A stretch of DNA of 64,000 nt from positions 1 through 64,000 of the forward strand of contig JBMNIP010000001.1 of NCBI GenBank assembly GCA_050951005.1, given 5' to 3'. The translations under genes were made by a program, and so were the position numbers. Positions 51,818 to 60,823 of the stretch are shown here, piece after piece (positions within the stretch are counted from its first letter, which is position 1; every line of letters starts with the position of its first letter). Under the pieces are notes generated by a model. It did not search any database, was not told the origin of the DNA, and worked only from the letters and a program-made list of their open reading frames with translations. Source of the stretch: UMGS1519 sp050951005 (GTDB taxonomy: Bacteria; Actinomycetota; Coriobacteriia; Coriobacteriales; Eggerthellaceae).

Positions 51818-52972
51818 ATGCAATACCGCACTTTAGGGACAACAGGTTTGAAAGTATCCCCTATAGGTTTGGGATTAATGAGACTCCCCCTGCAAGAAGG
51901 TAAACAAGGATACACCAGCAGTCGAGGGGCGGATATCGATGCTTCAATCTCCCTTATGCGCCATGCAATAGATTGCGGCATCAATTATTTCGACACCGCT
52001 TTCAATTACCTTCATGGCGAGAGCGAGAAGATTGTCGGTAAAGCTCTCCAAAATGGCTATCGGGAAAAGGTTATCCTTGCCAGCAAATCCCCTATTTGGA
52101 TGATTGACGAACCATCGAAATTCAATTCTCTATTGGAAAAGCAATTGGGGCGGATGCAAACCGATCACCTTGATGTCTATCTTCTTCATTGTGTGACAAA
52201 AAAAGATTGGGAAACGCACGTTCTCCCCAATCATGTTGTCGAAAGCCTTCTTAAAGCAAAAGAAGACGGCCGCGTGCACTATATCGGTTTTTCATTCCAT
52301 GACACCTACGATGTATTTAAAGAGGTTGTTGACTACGCACCCTGGGATATCTGCCAATTGCAGCTCAATTATCTCGACCGTGAATTTCAGGGCGGCATGA
52401 AAGCTGCATCATATGCTGCAGATAAGGGCATGGGTGTAATCGCCATGGAGCCATTGCGTGGAGGTCATCTTGTTCAGGTTCCCGATAAGGTTCGAGAAAC
52501 CTTTGCCGAAGCCGATGCTAAACGGTCTCCGATTGAATGGGCGTTTGACTTTCTGTGGGATAAACCCGAAATCTCATTGCTTCTCTCCGGTATGGGAACT
52601 CCTGAGCAGATCGACCAGAACATCCAAATGGCCCAACGTGCGAAGATTGGGATGCTCTCAGAGCAAGATAATCAGATATTCGATCGTGTAGCTGCAGTAT
52701 TCAACAGCTTTCCTACTATTCCCTGCACGGGCTGCAACTATTGTTCTGGCTGCCCGCAGAATGTCACTATTCCCTATAATTTCCAGACCTACAATCAGTA
52801 CATTTTGAGCGGTAATTTGGACCGCGCAAAGTGGGAATACACCACTTCTATTCCTTTGAATGGAGCACAAGCATCTGAATGTATCGGCTGTGGACAATGT
52901 GAAGAACGATGCCCTCAGAAGATTCCAATCAGCGAATGGATGCCGAAAATAGCCGAACTCTTTGGTGATTGA
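51818..52972 (+). CDS. Aldo/keto reductase with C-terminal [4Fe-4S] motifs
   Basis: 384 aa from the ATG with GTGAGG eight bases upstream. TIM-barrel reductase with Asp-Tyr-Lys-His pattern (FDTAFNYLHGESEKIVGKAL, VILASKSP, YLLHCV). The C-terminus adds CTGCNYCSGCP (about 305-315) and CIGCGQCEERCP (about 351-362), two ferredoxin-type sites, as in the Fe-S aldo/keto reductases of anaerobes. Electron donor may be ferredoxin; substrate unknown. Confidence 0.88.
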   Translation: MQYRTLGTTGLKVSPIGLGLMRLPLQEGKQGYTSSRGADIDASISLMRHAIDCGINYFDTAFNYLHGESEKIVGKALQNGYREKVILASKSPIWMIDEPSKFNSLLEKQLGRMQTDHLDVYLLHCVTKKDWETHVLPNHVVESLLKAKEDGRVHYIGFSFHDTYDVFKEVVDYAPWDICQLQLNYLDREFQGGMKAASYAADKGMGVIAMEPLRGGHLVQVPDKVRETFAEADAKRSPIEWAFDFLWDKPEISLLLSGMGTPEQIDQNIQMAQRAKIGMLSEQDNQIFDRVAAVFNSFPTIPCTGCNYCSGCPQNVTIPYNFQTYNQYILSGNLDRAKWEYTTSIPLNGAQASECIGCGQCEERCPQKIPISEWMPKIAELFGD

Positions 52973-53057
52973 CAGCCCAATACAGGGATAACGACTATTC
53001 AATCACTGCAACAATGTTGCAATAAACGATTGGACTATTCAACATGATATGATGAAC

Positions 53058-53097
53058 GTCGGTGTTGGTTACCAAGTCAACACCGACTGTTTTTTTT
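53058..53097 (+). terminator. Terminator upstream of gene 53125
   Basis: GTCGGTGTTG / CAACACCGAC stem followed by eight T. Ends transcription from the reductase gene, or acts as an attenuator before the next gene, whose ATG is only 28 bp further on. Confidence 0.8.
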
Positions 53098-53124
53098 GAT
53101 TTTCAATCTTCAAAGGATTACTCG

Positions 53125-53601
53125 ATGGCTAATTACGATTTCGGACCTTTCCATTACGACAAAGATATCAAAGAGGTCTACGACGGAGCCAATGAATATT
53201 TCTCTCATGGCGGACAGACTTTCAATATCACCAGTAAGAATTTCGAGGATGACCGATTCTATTTCGACTTCCTTCGTTCGTATAGTTTTATCGCAAGCGA
53301 ATTCCGCGCCACTATTCATATGGCAGCCAAACCAAATCCAGATGGCGGTACCGATTTATCCTTTTCCATCAAATCGCAGGATACGGAAGAGCGACTGAAA
53401 ACAGCGGTATGCGAACGTATCTACAAGGGAATTCAGATTCAAATGGATCTTATGGAAGGAAAAGATATCTCAGCTCCTGAAAAATCTGAAGAAGAGAAGG
53501 CGCGGGATAAACGAAATCTCATAATTGGATTGGTAATTGCAATCATCATCGTTATCGGGGTAATCCCGATATCATTGAACCCAGCAAATTGGGGATTCTA
53601 A
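53125..53601 (+). CDS. Tail-anchored membrane protein of unknown function
   Basis: 158 aa from the ATG after AAAGGA. An N-terminal soluble part (MANYDFGPFHYDKDIKEVYDG to about 125) with alternating strands, then a charged stretch and one C-terminal transmembrane helix (about 132-152). No family recognised. Monocistronic, between two terminators. Confidence 0.6.
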   Translation: MANYDFGPFHYDKDIKEVYDGANEYFSHGGQTFNITSKNFEDDRFYFDFLRSYSFIASEFRATIHMAAKPNPDGGTDLSFSIKSQDTEERLKTAVCERIYKGIQIQMDLMEGKDISAPEKSEEEKARDKRNLIIGLVIAIIIVIGVIPISLNPANWGF

Positions 53602-53621
53602 CGATTCAACTTGTATAAACG

Positions 53622-53653
53622 AAAGCCCTCCAGTCTGAAGACTGGAGGGCTTA
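53622..53653. terminator. Bidirectional terminator
   Basis: AAGCCCTCCAGTC-TGAA-GACTGGAGGGCTT between the convergent gene ends at 53601 and 53672. Confidence 0.85.
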
Positions 53654-53671
53654 TCAGTTAGGATACGGCAA

Positions 53672-54061
53672 TCAACGTTTCAACGTGCTCATGAATTGCT
53701 TCCATTTGTTCATGGTGTCTTCGCTGATAGTGTGCTCCATTTCACACGCTTCGTCGGCAGCACGCATCTCTTCCACGCCTAATACATCATGCAGAAATTC
53801 ATACAGCATGGTATGCCGACCATAGGTTGATTTACCGATAGCAAAGCCCTCATCGCTGAGAACAATGCTGCCATAAGGCTGCTGTTCGACGAGTCCTTTC
53901 TTTTTCAGTACCGCGACGGCATTGCTCACGCTTGGACGGGATACGGATAGCTTGTCGGCAAGATCAACCGAGCGCACCGGACGATTTCTCTCACCAGCAA
54001 GCTCGTATAGGGATTCGAGATAGTCTTCGTTTGATTTCGTAATTCCGGAAGTAGCAACCAT
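53672..54061 (-). CDS. DtxR/MntR-family metalloregulator
   Basis: 129 aa. Winged helix (SNEDYLESLYELAGERNRPVRSVDLADKLSVSRPSVSNAVAVLKKKGLVEQ, about 9-60) and metal/dimerisation domain with GRHTMLYEFLHDVLGV and ADEACEMEHTISED (about 80-115) giving the Glu-Cys-Glu-His ligands of Mn/Fe regulators. No SH3-like third domain, so closer to MntR. No transporter lies next to it. Confidence 0.85.
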   Translation of the reverse strand: MVATSGITKSNEDYLESLYELAGERNRPVRSVDLADKLSVSRPSVSNAVAVLKKKGLVEQQPYGSIVLSDEGFAIGKSTYGRHTMLYEFLHDVLGVEEMRAADEACEMEHTISEDTMNKWKQFMSTLKR

Positions 54062-54115
54062 AATGTTCAGTCACTCCCCATCACCAAGAGTTATTAGATG
54101 TGAGAAAGTATAACA

Positions 54116-55267
54116 TCACATATCAGCACTCATTATCGGTAGCTGAACCACTTTAGCCTGTTCCAATACCTCAGATGTGAAGTATCCCAAGTTCGTTGTG
54201 GTGATAAACGTTTGGGAAACATCTTGCAAACGTTCCATGAGGTAGGTACGGCGGCGGGCGTCGATTTCACTCATTACATCATCAAGCAGTAATATCGGCC
54301 GTTGATGCCGACGATCGAGTATTAATTGAAATTCAGATAATTTGAATGCAATTGCCAACGATCGTTGTTGACCTTGGCTCGCATAAGTTTGTGCGGGGCG
54401 ACCTTCTAATAGAAAATCAAGATGATCTCGATGAGGTCCTATAAGTGTACGTTTTCTAATCCTCTCCTCATCTGCAACACGGTGCAAAGCATCTGCAAAT
54501 TCATGTTGCAACTCTTCGCGGCTCATGGAATAGAATCGAGGCGTCATCTTCTGCGATGGACCACCTTCAGAATTATTATCTAACGCTTCTTCCCAAGAGA
54601 ACGAATAACTCAGCGTCGCCATCTCGCCATTTGATGCAATATGCCCGTATTGTCCGGGGAAAGTATTGGAAAGGTCTTCCATAATCTGCAATCGATACCG
54701 GCACAATTGGGCTCCGACCTTTATAAACACCTCATTTACACTATCGATGAGAAGCGCATCTGCCTGCTCCTTCAACAGTTGGTTTCGCTGCCGCAATATC
54801 TTCTCGTAATCACGTTTTACAGATCGATAATTCGTTGAAAGTTGGCAACCAAGCGCATCCAAAGCACTGCGGCGTTGACTCGGCGTTCCTTTCACCAATT
54901 GCAAATCATCTGGGGTAAATGTAACCGCAGGAAGGGTGTCATGAAGAGATTGAACCGAGGTCTTCTTGCCATTCAATAAATAATGCTTGCCAGTGCTATC
55001 CAGAAGCAGTTTCACTTCAAGACGGCGCTTTTCATCAGTAATTTCAGAGATTATGGCCGCATTGTTGCAACCCCAATGAATAAGCTGTTCGGCCGTTGCA
55101 GAACGAAAGGAGGCCAGTGCTGTCGTTAACTGGATAGCCTCCAGCAAGTTGCTTTTCCCTACCGCATTGGGCCCTACAAAGATAGTAAGTTCTTGCAGGC
55201 CGTCAATGAAAAATCTCTCATAACTGCGAAAATCCGACAGTCGTATGGAAGAAAGCTGTAGTGGCAT
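54116..55267 (-). CDS. recF: DNA replication/repair protein RecF
   Basis: 383 aa. SMC-like ATPase: Walker A FVGPNAVGKSNLLEAI (about 28-43), signature YASQGQQRSLAIAFKL (about 293-308), Walker B RPILLLDDVMSEID (about 321). Loads RecA at gaps. The last part of the dnaA-dnaN-recF group; 15 bp downstream of dnaN. No RecF-following gyrB is in the window. Confidence 0.93.
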   Translation of the reverse strand: MPLQLSSIRLSDFRSYERFFIDGLQELTIFVGPNAVGKSNLLEAIQLTTALASFRSATAEQLIHWGCNNAAIISEITDEKRRLEVKLLLDSTGKHYLLNGKKTSVQSLHDTLPAVTFTPDDLQLVKGTPSQRRSALDALGCQLSTNYRSVKRDYEKILRQRNQLLKEQADALLIDSVNEVFIKVGAQLCRYRLQIMEDLSNTFPGQYGHIASNGEMATLSYSFSWEEALDNNSEGGPSQKMTPRFYSMSREELQHEFADALHRVADEERIRKRTLIGPHRDHLDFLLEGRPAQTYASQGQQRSLAIAFKLSEFQLILDRRHQRPILLLDDVMSEIDARRRTYLMERLQDVSQTFITTTNLGYFTSEVLEQAKVVQLPIMSADM

Positions 55268-55282
55268 CTGAAGAAAGGAATG

Positions 55283-56380
55283 TTAGAAAAGACGTACCGG
55301 CATGACCAGATACAAGAACCTTTCCCCTTCGCCGCTCTTGAAGATCCCAGGCCGGCCAGCATCCTGCAACTCGAGCGACACTTCTTCGGTCCCTATTGCA
55401 CTCAATCCATCCAGTATGAAGGTAGAGTTGAATGCGGTTTGGATATCTTCACCCTCTACTGGTGTAGAAAGAACTTCTTGGGAAGATCCCACATCTTGCG
55501 TTACTGCGGAAAGCTGAGTTGTCCCCGTTGCCTGGTTGATATCGAATTTGATAGGGGAAGAGGACCCATTGATCAATGCCACCCGTCGAATCGAGGTATT
55601 CAGCTGTTTACAGTCAAACGTAACCCGGGTTTTATATCCATCAGGAAGCAGCAGATTGTAATTAGGATAGTTACCCTCAAGGCGGCGGTTGATATATTCG
55701 ACGTTGCGATATTCCACCAACACCTGGTTTTCGGAGATTGCCAGATGGACGGTATCAGCCGAGGGTGGTAATGAGGCAACTTCCAATAGGAATGTTCCCG
55801 GAATCACTGCCTCGAAATCTGCGGTTGAATTTTCCAGAGGTTTATCGGCGATAGCCAGTCGGTAAGAGTCTGTTGCCACCATGCGCAGGTTTCCCTCATG
55901 GGACTGGATGAATACCCCTGTCAGAATTGCACGGGTCTCATCATTTGAACAGATTCTCGCTACCTTCTTTACCATCTGAGAGAACTCGGTGAAGGGAATC
56001 TCCACGCTATCCGTTGCAGCAATAGTAGGGAACCCTGGAAAATCAATGGCATCCATACCTTTGATACTGAAGGTGGATGATTCGCACATAATAACCGCAT
56101 CATTGGCAGTTGCCTCGAAATGAACCGCGGCATCGGGAAGACTCTTCGAAATATCAGTCAACAGCTTTGCCGGTACAACGATGCTGCCTTCCTCTTCGAT
56201 CAGGGCAGGGGAGACGTATTTTACCGACCGTTCAAGATCGGTTGTCTGCAAAGTAATCTGATCGTCGGCAGCTTCGATATAGACACCAGAAAGTATAGGG
56301 AGTGTTGAATGGGTTGCCGCTCCTTTGGCAACAATCGATAAAGCTTGATAAAACTCTGATTGGTTTATGCTGAACTTCAC
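55283..56380 (-). CDS. dnaN: DNA polymerase III beta sliding clamp
   Basis: 365 aa, standard length. Three clamp domains (MKFSINQSEFYQALSIVAKGAATHSTLPILSGVYIEA at the start; C-terminal FLYLVMPVRLF ends with the usual hydrophobic-pocket MPVR-L). Forms the ring that tethers polymerase III. Minus strand between dnaA and recF. Confidence 0.95.
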   Translation of the reverse strand: MKFSINQSEFYQALSIVAKGAATHSTLPILSGVYIEAADDQITLQTTDLERSVKYVSPALIEEEGSIVVPAKLLTDISKSLPDAAVHFEATANDAVIMCESSTFSIKGMDAIDFPGFPTIAATDSVEIPFTEFSQMVKKVARICSNDETRAILTGVFIQSHEGNLRMVATDSYRLAIADKPLENSTADFEAVIPGTFLLEVASLPPSADTVHLAISENQVLVEYRNVEYINRRLEGNYPNYNLLLPDGYKTRVTFDCKQLNTSIRRVALINGSSSPIKFDINQATGTTQLSAVTQDVGSSQEVLSTPVEGEDIQTAFNSTFILDGLSAIGTEEVSLELQDAGRPGIFKSGEGERFLYLVMPVRLF

Positions 56381-56674
56381 GGTATCCTCCCAGAGGTACT
56401 GACGGGCAGATATTTCCTACGCCTCTTTTTATTTATTTTAGAATCATCATCATTATAATCAGCGTGGATATGTGACAATATCTATGTTATCCCATGTCAA
56501 ACGGTTAATCTTACGGTGAACAATCCAGTGAATATTTTTCTGGTATTTCACTAAATTTCCTGTAAGGAACAACTCGGTTCACTTCTCCACCGTGTTTCCC
56601 TACGATATTCACCCATTATCTAACAAAAGGCTTATCGAATGAGCATGAAATGGTCAAGGAAGGATATTGTCGAT
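56381..56674. other. dnaA-dnaN intergenic region
   Basis: 294 bp, A+T-rich, without a gene. No clear TTATCCACA or TTTTCCACA box is found, so it is a weaker oriC candidate than 59187-59979. It should contain the dnaN promoter. Confidence 0.5.
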
Positions 56675-58297
56675 CTATCGTTCGCGGATGTTCTTCACGA
56701 GGATATCTATTTCCTCACTTACTTCCTTATTTTCCTTCACTTTGGTCTCTATCAATCCCACTGAGTACATCACAGTGGTGTGATCCTTCTTCCCGAACGA
56801 ATCTCCGATTCGTTGGTAGGCGTTGTTTTCCAACATCTGCCGGCATAAATACATCGCGACTTGACGCGCATAGATGATATTCTTCGTCCGTTTCTTGCTG
56901 ATCAGGTCTTCATGGCTAACGTGATAGAAGGATTCAACTTCCTTTTGAATATCTTCAACGGTCAGTCGTTTTGTACGGCCCCCTGAGAAATGATTCTCCA
57001 ATATCTTTGCTACTTCATCAGTGGTGATGGTTTTCTGGTTGGTATAAACCATCTGGTAGATGATTTTCGTTACCGCGCTTTTCAACTCACGAATATTCGA
57101 GCTTGAATTTTCAGCTATGTATTCAACTACTTCATTGGGAATATCCAAATCGAATTGTTCTTCATGTTCTTGGTATTCCCTTATGAAAGCTTGTGCGATA
57201 GCCTGTTTCGTCTCCGTTTCAGGAGCTTGGATATCGAAGGTGGCTCCCTGATTGAAACGACTGGTATAGCGCTCATCGATGTCGATGTTCTTCGGAGCGA
57301 TATCTGCCGACATCACGACCTGTTTTCCGGCGCTGGTCAAACTGTTGAACAACTGGAAGATGATTTCCAAGGTTTGTGTCTTGCCTTGGAAAGACTGGAC
57401 ATCGTCGATAAGCAGCACATCGGCGTCTTCGTAGTTCTGCTTAAAATTCTTGAAACTTGACTTCTCCAGACTATGATCGGCGCTTGCATTTGCATAATCA
57501 TTGATGAATTCGGTTGAATCGACGTATACCGCTTTCAGAAACCCTTTGGAGGTTTCGATAATCTTGTTTTGAATGGCGCGCAGCAGATGGGTTTTCCCGA
57601 CGCCGCTTTTTCCATAGATGAACAGGGGATTCAGATTTGGCATTCCGGGTTTTTCCGCAACGGCCAATGCCATAGAATACGCCATGCGATTCGAATCCCC
57701 GATTACGTAATTGGAGAACGTAAGTGTGGGGATAGTCCTGGTCAAATGATTATCCATGGCGTTATGTCTTTGCGTATTCGGCGTTGGCTGTGATACCGAT
57801 GGAGTCGATACTTTTGGCATTGCTGTTTGATTGTCAATCAGCTGTTCTGAAATATGCGATTCTGAAGCGGCTTTTGCACGCTTCAAGGCAAGCATCGCTG
57901 GAGAAATATCATCCAATGGAGAGCTGTAGGCATCCGTGCTTGTTGGAATGTTGGTCTTTTCGCTGGTAGTTTGCCCTGTTCGGACAGCGGTATCGGATGC
58001 TTGGGGCTCAGCTTGTGTTGTATCAGCGGTGCCCTCAGGGTTGTCGATAGCAATCTCGACGACAAAATCCTGACCATAGAGATCTTTAAGGGCACGCTTA
58101 ATGAATGCAAGATAGTGTCGTTCAATCCAACTTTTTATGAACTCATTGTCAGCGCTCAACATAACAAAGCCGGTGCTGAACGCTTGAAGGTGCAAACGGG
58201 AAAAGAATGCAACCAGCTGGTTATCATCAACTTCTTGATAGCTTTTTATCTGGGAACATATATCATCCCAAATTTCGTCGTAGTTGAGATTTTGCAT
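56675..58297 (-). CDS. dnaA: Chromosomal replication initiator DnaA
   Basis: 540 aa from the Met in MQNLNYDEIWDDI, which has AAGGAAA upstream; an 18-residue longer frame lacks a site. Domain I about 1-85; Ser/Thr/Pro-rich domain II (about 90-205); AAA+ domain III with GKSGVGKTHLLRAI (about 237-250) and VLLIDDVQSFQG; domain IV with IARQ-type YARQVAMYLCRQML and FGKKDHTTVMYS, the box-binding helix. Binds the origin and opens DNA. Confidence 0.95.
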   Translation of the reverse strand: MQNLNYDEIWDDICSQIKSYQEVDDNQLVAFFSRLHLQAFSTGFVMLSADNEFIKSWIERHYLAFIKRALKDLYGQDFVVEIAIDNPEGTADTTQAEPQASDTAVRTGQTTSEKTNIPTSTDAYSSPLDDISPAMLALKRAKAASESHISEQLIDNQTAMPKVSTPSVSQPTPNTQRHNAMDNHLTRTIPTLTFSNYVIGDSNRMAYSMALAVAEKPGMPNLNPLFIYGKSGVGKTHLLRAIQNKIIETSKGFLKAVYVDSTEFINDYANASADHSLEKSSFKNFKQNYEDADVLLIDDVQSFQGKTQTLEIIFQLFNSLTSAGKQVVMSADIAPKNIDIDERYTSRFNQGATFDIQAPETETKQAIAQAFIREYQEHEEQFDLDIPNEVVEYIAENSSSNIRELKSAVTKIIYQMVYTNQKTITTDEVAKILENHFSGGRTKRLTVEDIQKEVESFYHVSHEDLISKKRTKNIIYARQVAMYLCRQMLENNAYQRIGDSFGKKDHTTVMYSVGLIETKVKENKEVSEEIDILVKNIRER

Positions 58298-58359
58298 GGC
58301 TGCGTTTCCTTGCCTTCCTGTTGATAGCTTACCTAGTGTATCAGCCGTCAAATCAGAAT

Positions 58360-58387
58360 GGTGGAAAAATTACGCTTATGTGGAAAA
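58360..58387 (-). promoter_or_regulatory. DnaA-box-like motifs upstream of dnaA
   Basis: TTTTCCACA (58379-58387) and TTTTCCACC (58360-58368), both on the minus strand in the dnaA-GHKL gap. Possible autoregulation. Confidence 0.6.
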
Positions 58388-58412
58388 CCTTCTTTTTACT
58401 GGTGGAAGATCG

Positions 58413-59186
58413 TTATGAAAGATAGGCTGCTACGCTTAAACCTAAGCGTGTGACCTGGCGTTTCTTAGATGGTGTTCGTGAAACGAGCTGAAGTTTTTCA
58501 AGTTTATCCAGTTGGTATGAGACCGATGATGGAGAAAGATCCGTCGCCTTTGATATCTCGGTAACACCCAAGGTGTCCGTATTTTTGAACAACGTCATTA
58601 TGGCATGTCCCTGTTCACTCAGCTGCGATACCACATCTATGACTTCTGATTTTTCTGGACGCTTATCCATCAAACTCAGCGTTACTGTAGCTCCCTTTCC
58701 CAGATTATCATCGATGGTTACGTTGCCATGAGAGCTGTCCATCCAGTCGATAACGAGAGGAAAGCCAGATCCAACACCGCGGATATAGCGTTTCATCGGT
58801 TCGATTGCCGAAGTATATCCAGGGCGCGTTGCTTTCTCCTTATCGACGATGCCTGGTCCCTGGTCGGCGAAACGAATGGTATTCCCCTCATCGAAAATTG
58901 ATACCACTACCTCGCTGAATTGGGCATGAATGAAATTCTCTGTAACTTCACGGATAGCTGTATAGGCAATTTTCCCGCCCATCATCTTTGCTTTCTCGTA
59001 GACCGTAGACGCAAGGTTTTCAATAAATTGATTGGTTTCTGCTGGGTCTATTTGGATGATGCGCGGCGCACTCTTGAAGTCGTCGTAAATAGCGATACGG
59101 GCAGGGTTCGTTACCGTTGAATAGTCGAATCCCGTATTCGAAAAGGAGTCTGAACCAGAGTTCTGGGTATTGATCGATTCAGTCAT
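58413..59186 (-). CDS. GHKL ATPase with C-terminal winged helix, next to oriC
   Basis: 257 aa. ATP-binding fold of the HATPase type: AIREVTENFIHA (N box, about 81-92), FADQGPGIV (G1), GVGSGFPLV (G2). From about 185 a MarR/ArsR-type winged helix follows (ISKATDLSPSSVSYQLDKLEKLQLVSRTPSKKRQVTRLG). No phospho-acceptor His domain or sensor. Anti-sigma-like ATPase fused to a DNA-binding domain; it lies between dnaA and the probable origin, in the same direction as dnaA. Function unknown. Confidence 0.72.
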   Translation of the reverse strand: MTESINTQNSGSDSFSNTGFDYSTVTNPARIAIYDDFKSAPRIIQIDPAETNQFIENLASTVYEKAKMMGGKIAYTAIREVTENFIHAQFSEVVVSIFDEGNTIRFADQGPGIVDKEKATRPGYTSAIEPMKRYIRGVGSGFPLVIDWMDSSHGNVTIDDNLGKGATVTLSLMDKRPEKSEVIDVVSQLSEQGHAIMTLFKNTDTLGVTEISKATDLSPSSVSYQLDKLEKLQLVSRTPSKKRQVTRLGLSVAAYLS

Positions 59187-59979
59187 ATGAACGGTTATCC
59201 AGTCACTTTCGAAAGGGGATGGTAATCACTTTCAGTAGTTTTCAGACTGTCAGTTTACACTGAATTTCAACCAACTGGGGAAACAATGGCATATCGCATG
59301 GAAATACAAAATAATTTTCAGTTCTATAAATTGAAATACGAGCATATAAAGATAGTTTTCAACAAGCTGATGAAAAGAAGTGGAAAAGACCGAAAACCAT
59401 TGAAGGATACTTCGATGAAGTGTTGAAAATTACAGCATGATAGTGGGGAAAATTACCGGTGCTCAGGTGGTTTTCGAAAGAGATAAAGAAAAGATTCCCT
59501 GATAAATGGGCAGATTGTGTCACAGGGAGTTTACGCTTCAGGAATATTCAAAGATGTTCTGAACCGGTAAAATGCCAGGTCAACGAAATGAATATTCTGT
59601 CCATTGAATTGAATCGAATGCTTTTTCCCAACTGTGAAACAACTTCCTGATGCTATCGAGGAAAAAGCCAATGGTTTTCCACAAACTCCTGGCTGAACGA
59701 TTGATGTTTTCAACAATCTCCACCAATCTTTTTGATTCCCTGAAAAATATCACCCCATTCGGGTGAATGAATGCGCAATTATCGATGCTTTGGACAGTCG
59801 ATGCTTCTTTCGATTCTTCTTACAACACAAGTGAGTGTGGGTGACGTTGATCGGAACCCCATTAATTTCGAAGATGGCATGGGTTTTTCGTAATCTCCGT
59901 TCAATTAGCTAGACGAAAACAGGGAAGCGCATAAACTGGTGGTGCTTTGGGCAAATGCTGCAAAGATTGAAGAAATACC
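59187..59979. other. oriC: Probable chromosomal origin of replication (oriC)
   Basis: A 0.8 kb A+T-rich gap at the point where leftward dnaA and rightward rpmH operons diverge. Motifs of the form TTTTC(C/A)ACA: 59356-59364 (+), 59379-59387 (-, last base T), 59421-59429 (-), 59675-59683 (+), 59707-59715 (+). Consensus is TTATCCACA in most bacteria; here the third base is T. No gene of credible length found. Confidence 0.7.
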
Positions 59980-60009
59980 TTGTTAAACGGAGCAACTCGT
60001 TGCTATAAT
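59980..60009 (+). promoter_or_regulatory. Promoter of rpmH
   Basis: TTGTTA (59980-59985), 18-bp spacer, TATAAT (60004-60009); start codon 37 bp after the -10. Confidence 0.75.
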
Positions 60010-60045
60010 TTCGCAGTTACTCTGTAAATACGAAAGGGATAACCA

Positions 60046-60180
60046 ATGAAACGTACGTATCAACCGAACACGCGCAAGCGCGCCAAGACCCATGGTTTCC
60101 GTGCCCGTATGGCAACGAAGAACGGCCGCAAGGTTCTTGCTGCCCGTCGTGCTAAGGGTCGCAAGCGTCTGACTGTCTAA
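60046..60180 (+). CDS. rpmH: Ribosomal protein L34
   Basis: 44 aa: MKRTYQPNTRKRAKTHGFR...RRAKGRKRLTV, canonical length and sequence. ATG after AAAGGGAT. First gene of the rightward origin operon. Confidence 0.97.
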   Translation: MKRTYQPNTRKRAKTHGFRARMATKNGRKVLAARRAKGRKRLTV

Positions 60181-60187
60181 TGTATCT

Positions 60188-60520
60188 GTGGTTGGAGTAA
60201 TCAAATCCAGCAGAGATATCTCACGAGTATTCAAGGAAGGTCATCGTTATGGGCGAGGATCTTCCTCGATAATCGTGCTTGAGCGAAACGAACTGCACGG
60301 CTGTTCCGGTCGTGTCGCTTTCATTGCAGGCAAAAAGCTGGGCAATGCGGTTTGGCGGAATCGCGCCAAACGTCGTATGCGGGCCGCATGCAATGATCTT
60401 GGTGGTCCATGGGATGGTTACGATGTCGTCTTCGTTGCAAGGCGAAATACTACCGTGGATACCTATGACAAGTTAATCAAGGGTTATCAACAGGCCTTGG
60501 AACAATGTGGTTTAAGGTGA
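60188..60520 (+). CDS. rnpA: Ribonuclease P protein component
   Basis: 110 aa; GTG start, no good ribosome site, so probably coupled to rpmH, which ends 7 bp before. Family motif GKKLGNAVWRNRAKRRMRAA (about 49-68) is the RNR signature. It helps the RNase P RNA mature tRNA 5' ends. Confidence 0.95.
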   Translation: MVGVIKSSRDISRVFKEGHRYGRGSSSIIVLERNELHGCSGRVAFIAGKKLGNAVWRNRAKRRMRAACNDLGGPWDGYDVVFVARRNTTVDTYDKLIKGYQQALEQCGLR

Positions 60521-60530
60521 ACGAGAAACC

Positions 60531-60779
60531 ATGGCAAAACATTCAGGCATTGAATTGATAAAGCAATTGCCAAAGACGATAGCGCTTCTGCTTATCAAAT
60601 TCTATCGCCTGGTCATTTCGCCGCTTTTTCCTGGTTGCTGTCGTTTTGTACCAACTTGTTCCGAATATGGGATGATTGCGATTCAACGGTATGGCTTCCT
60701 AAAAGGGTCGTATCTCACTTTTAGGAGAATTTTGCGATGCCGTCCCGGTGGAGGAAAAGGGTACGACCCCGTACCGTAA
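60531..60779 (+). CDS. yidD: Membrane protein insertion efficiency factor YidD
   Basis: 82 aa. LIKFYRLVISPLFPGCCRFVPTCSEYGMIAIQRYG and RCRPGGGKGYDPVP are the conserved YidD blocks (CRFxPTCSxY; GGxGxDPVP). Peripheral membrane protein aiding YidC-dependent insertion. 10 bp after rnpA. Confidence 0.95.
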   Translation: MAKHSGIELIKQLPKTIALLLIKFYRLVISPLFPGCCRFVPTCSEYGMIAIQRYGFLKGSYLTFRRILRCRPGGGKGYDPVP

Positions 60780-60823
60780 CGAGTATCGACGGGTACCAGA
60801 GATAGGAACCCCGAAAGGCAACT

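Larger units (their letters stand above)
44088..55071. repeat. Dispersed GTTGCAAC palindrome (nine copies)
   Basis: Exact copies start at 44088, 45224, 47277, 48307, 49432, 50887, 51529, 54505 and 55064; others in the window at 24065, 31989 and 61459. Four share a 12-mer GTTGTTGCAACA (47273-50884 region). Copies lie in coding and non-coding DNA. Confidence 0.75.

Noticed and set aside
56381..56674. dnaA-dnaN gap as oriC
   Set aside because: A+T-rich and a common oriC place, but no DnaA-box cluster found; the 59187-59979 gap has five box-like motifs.
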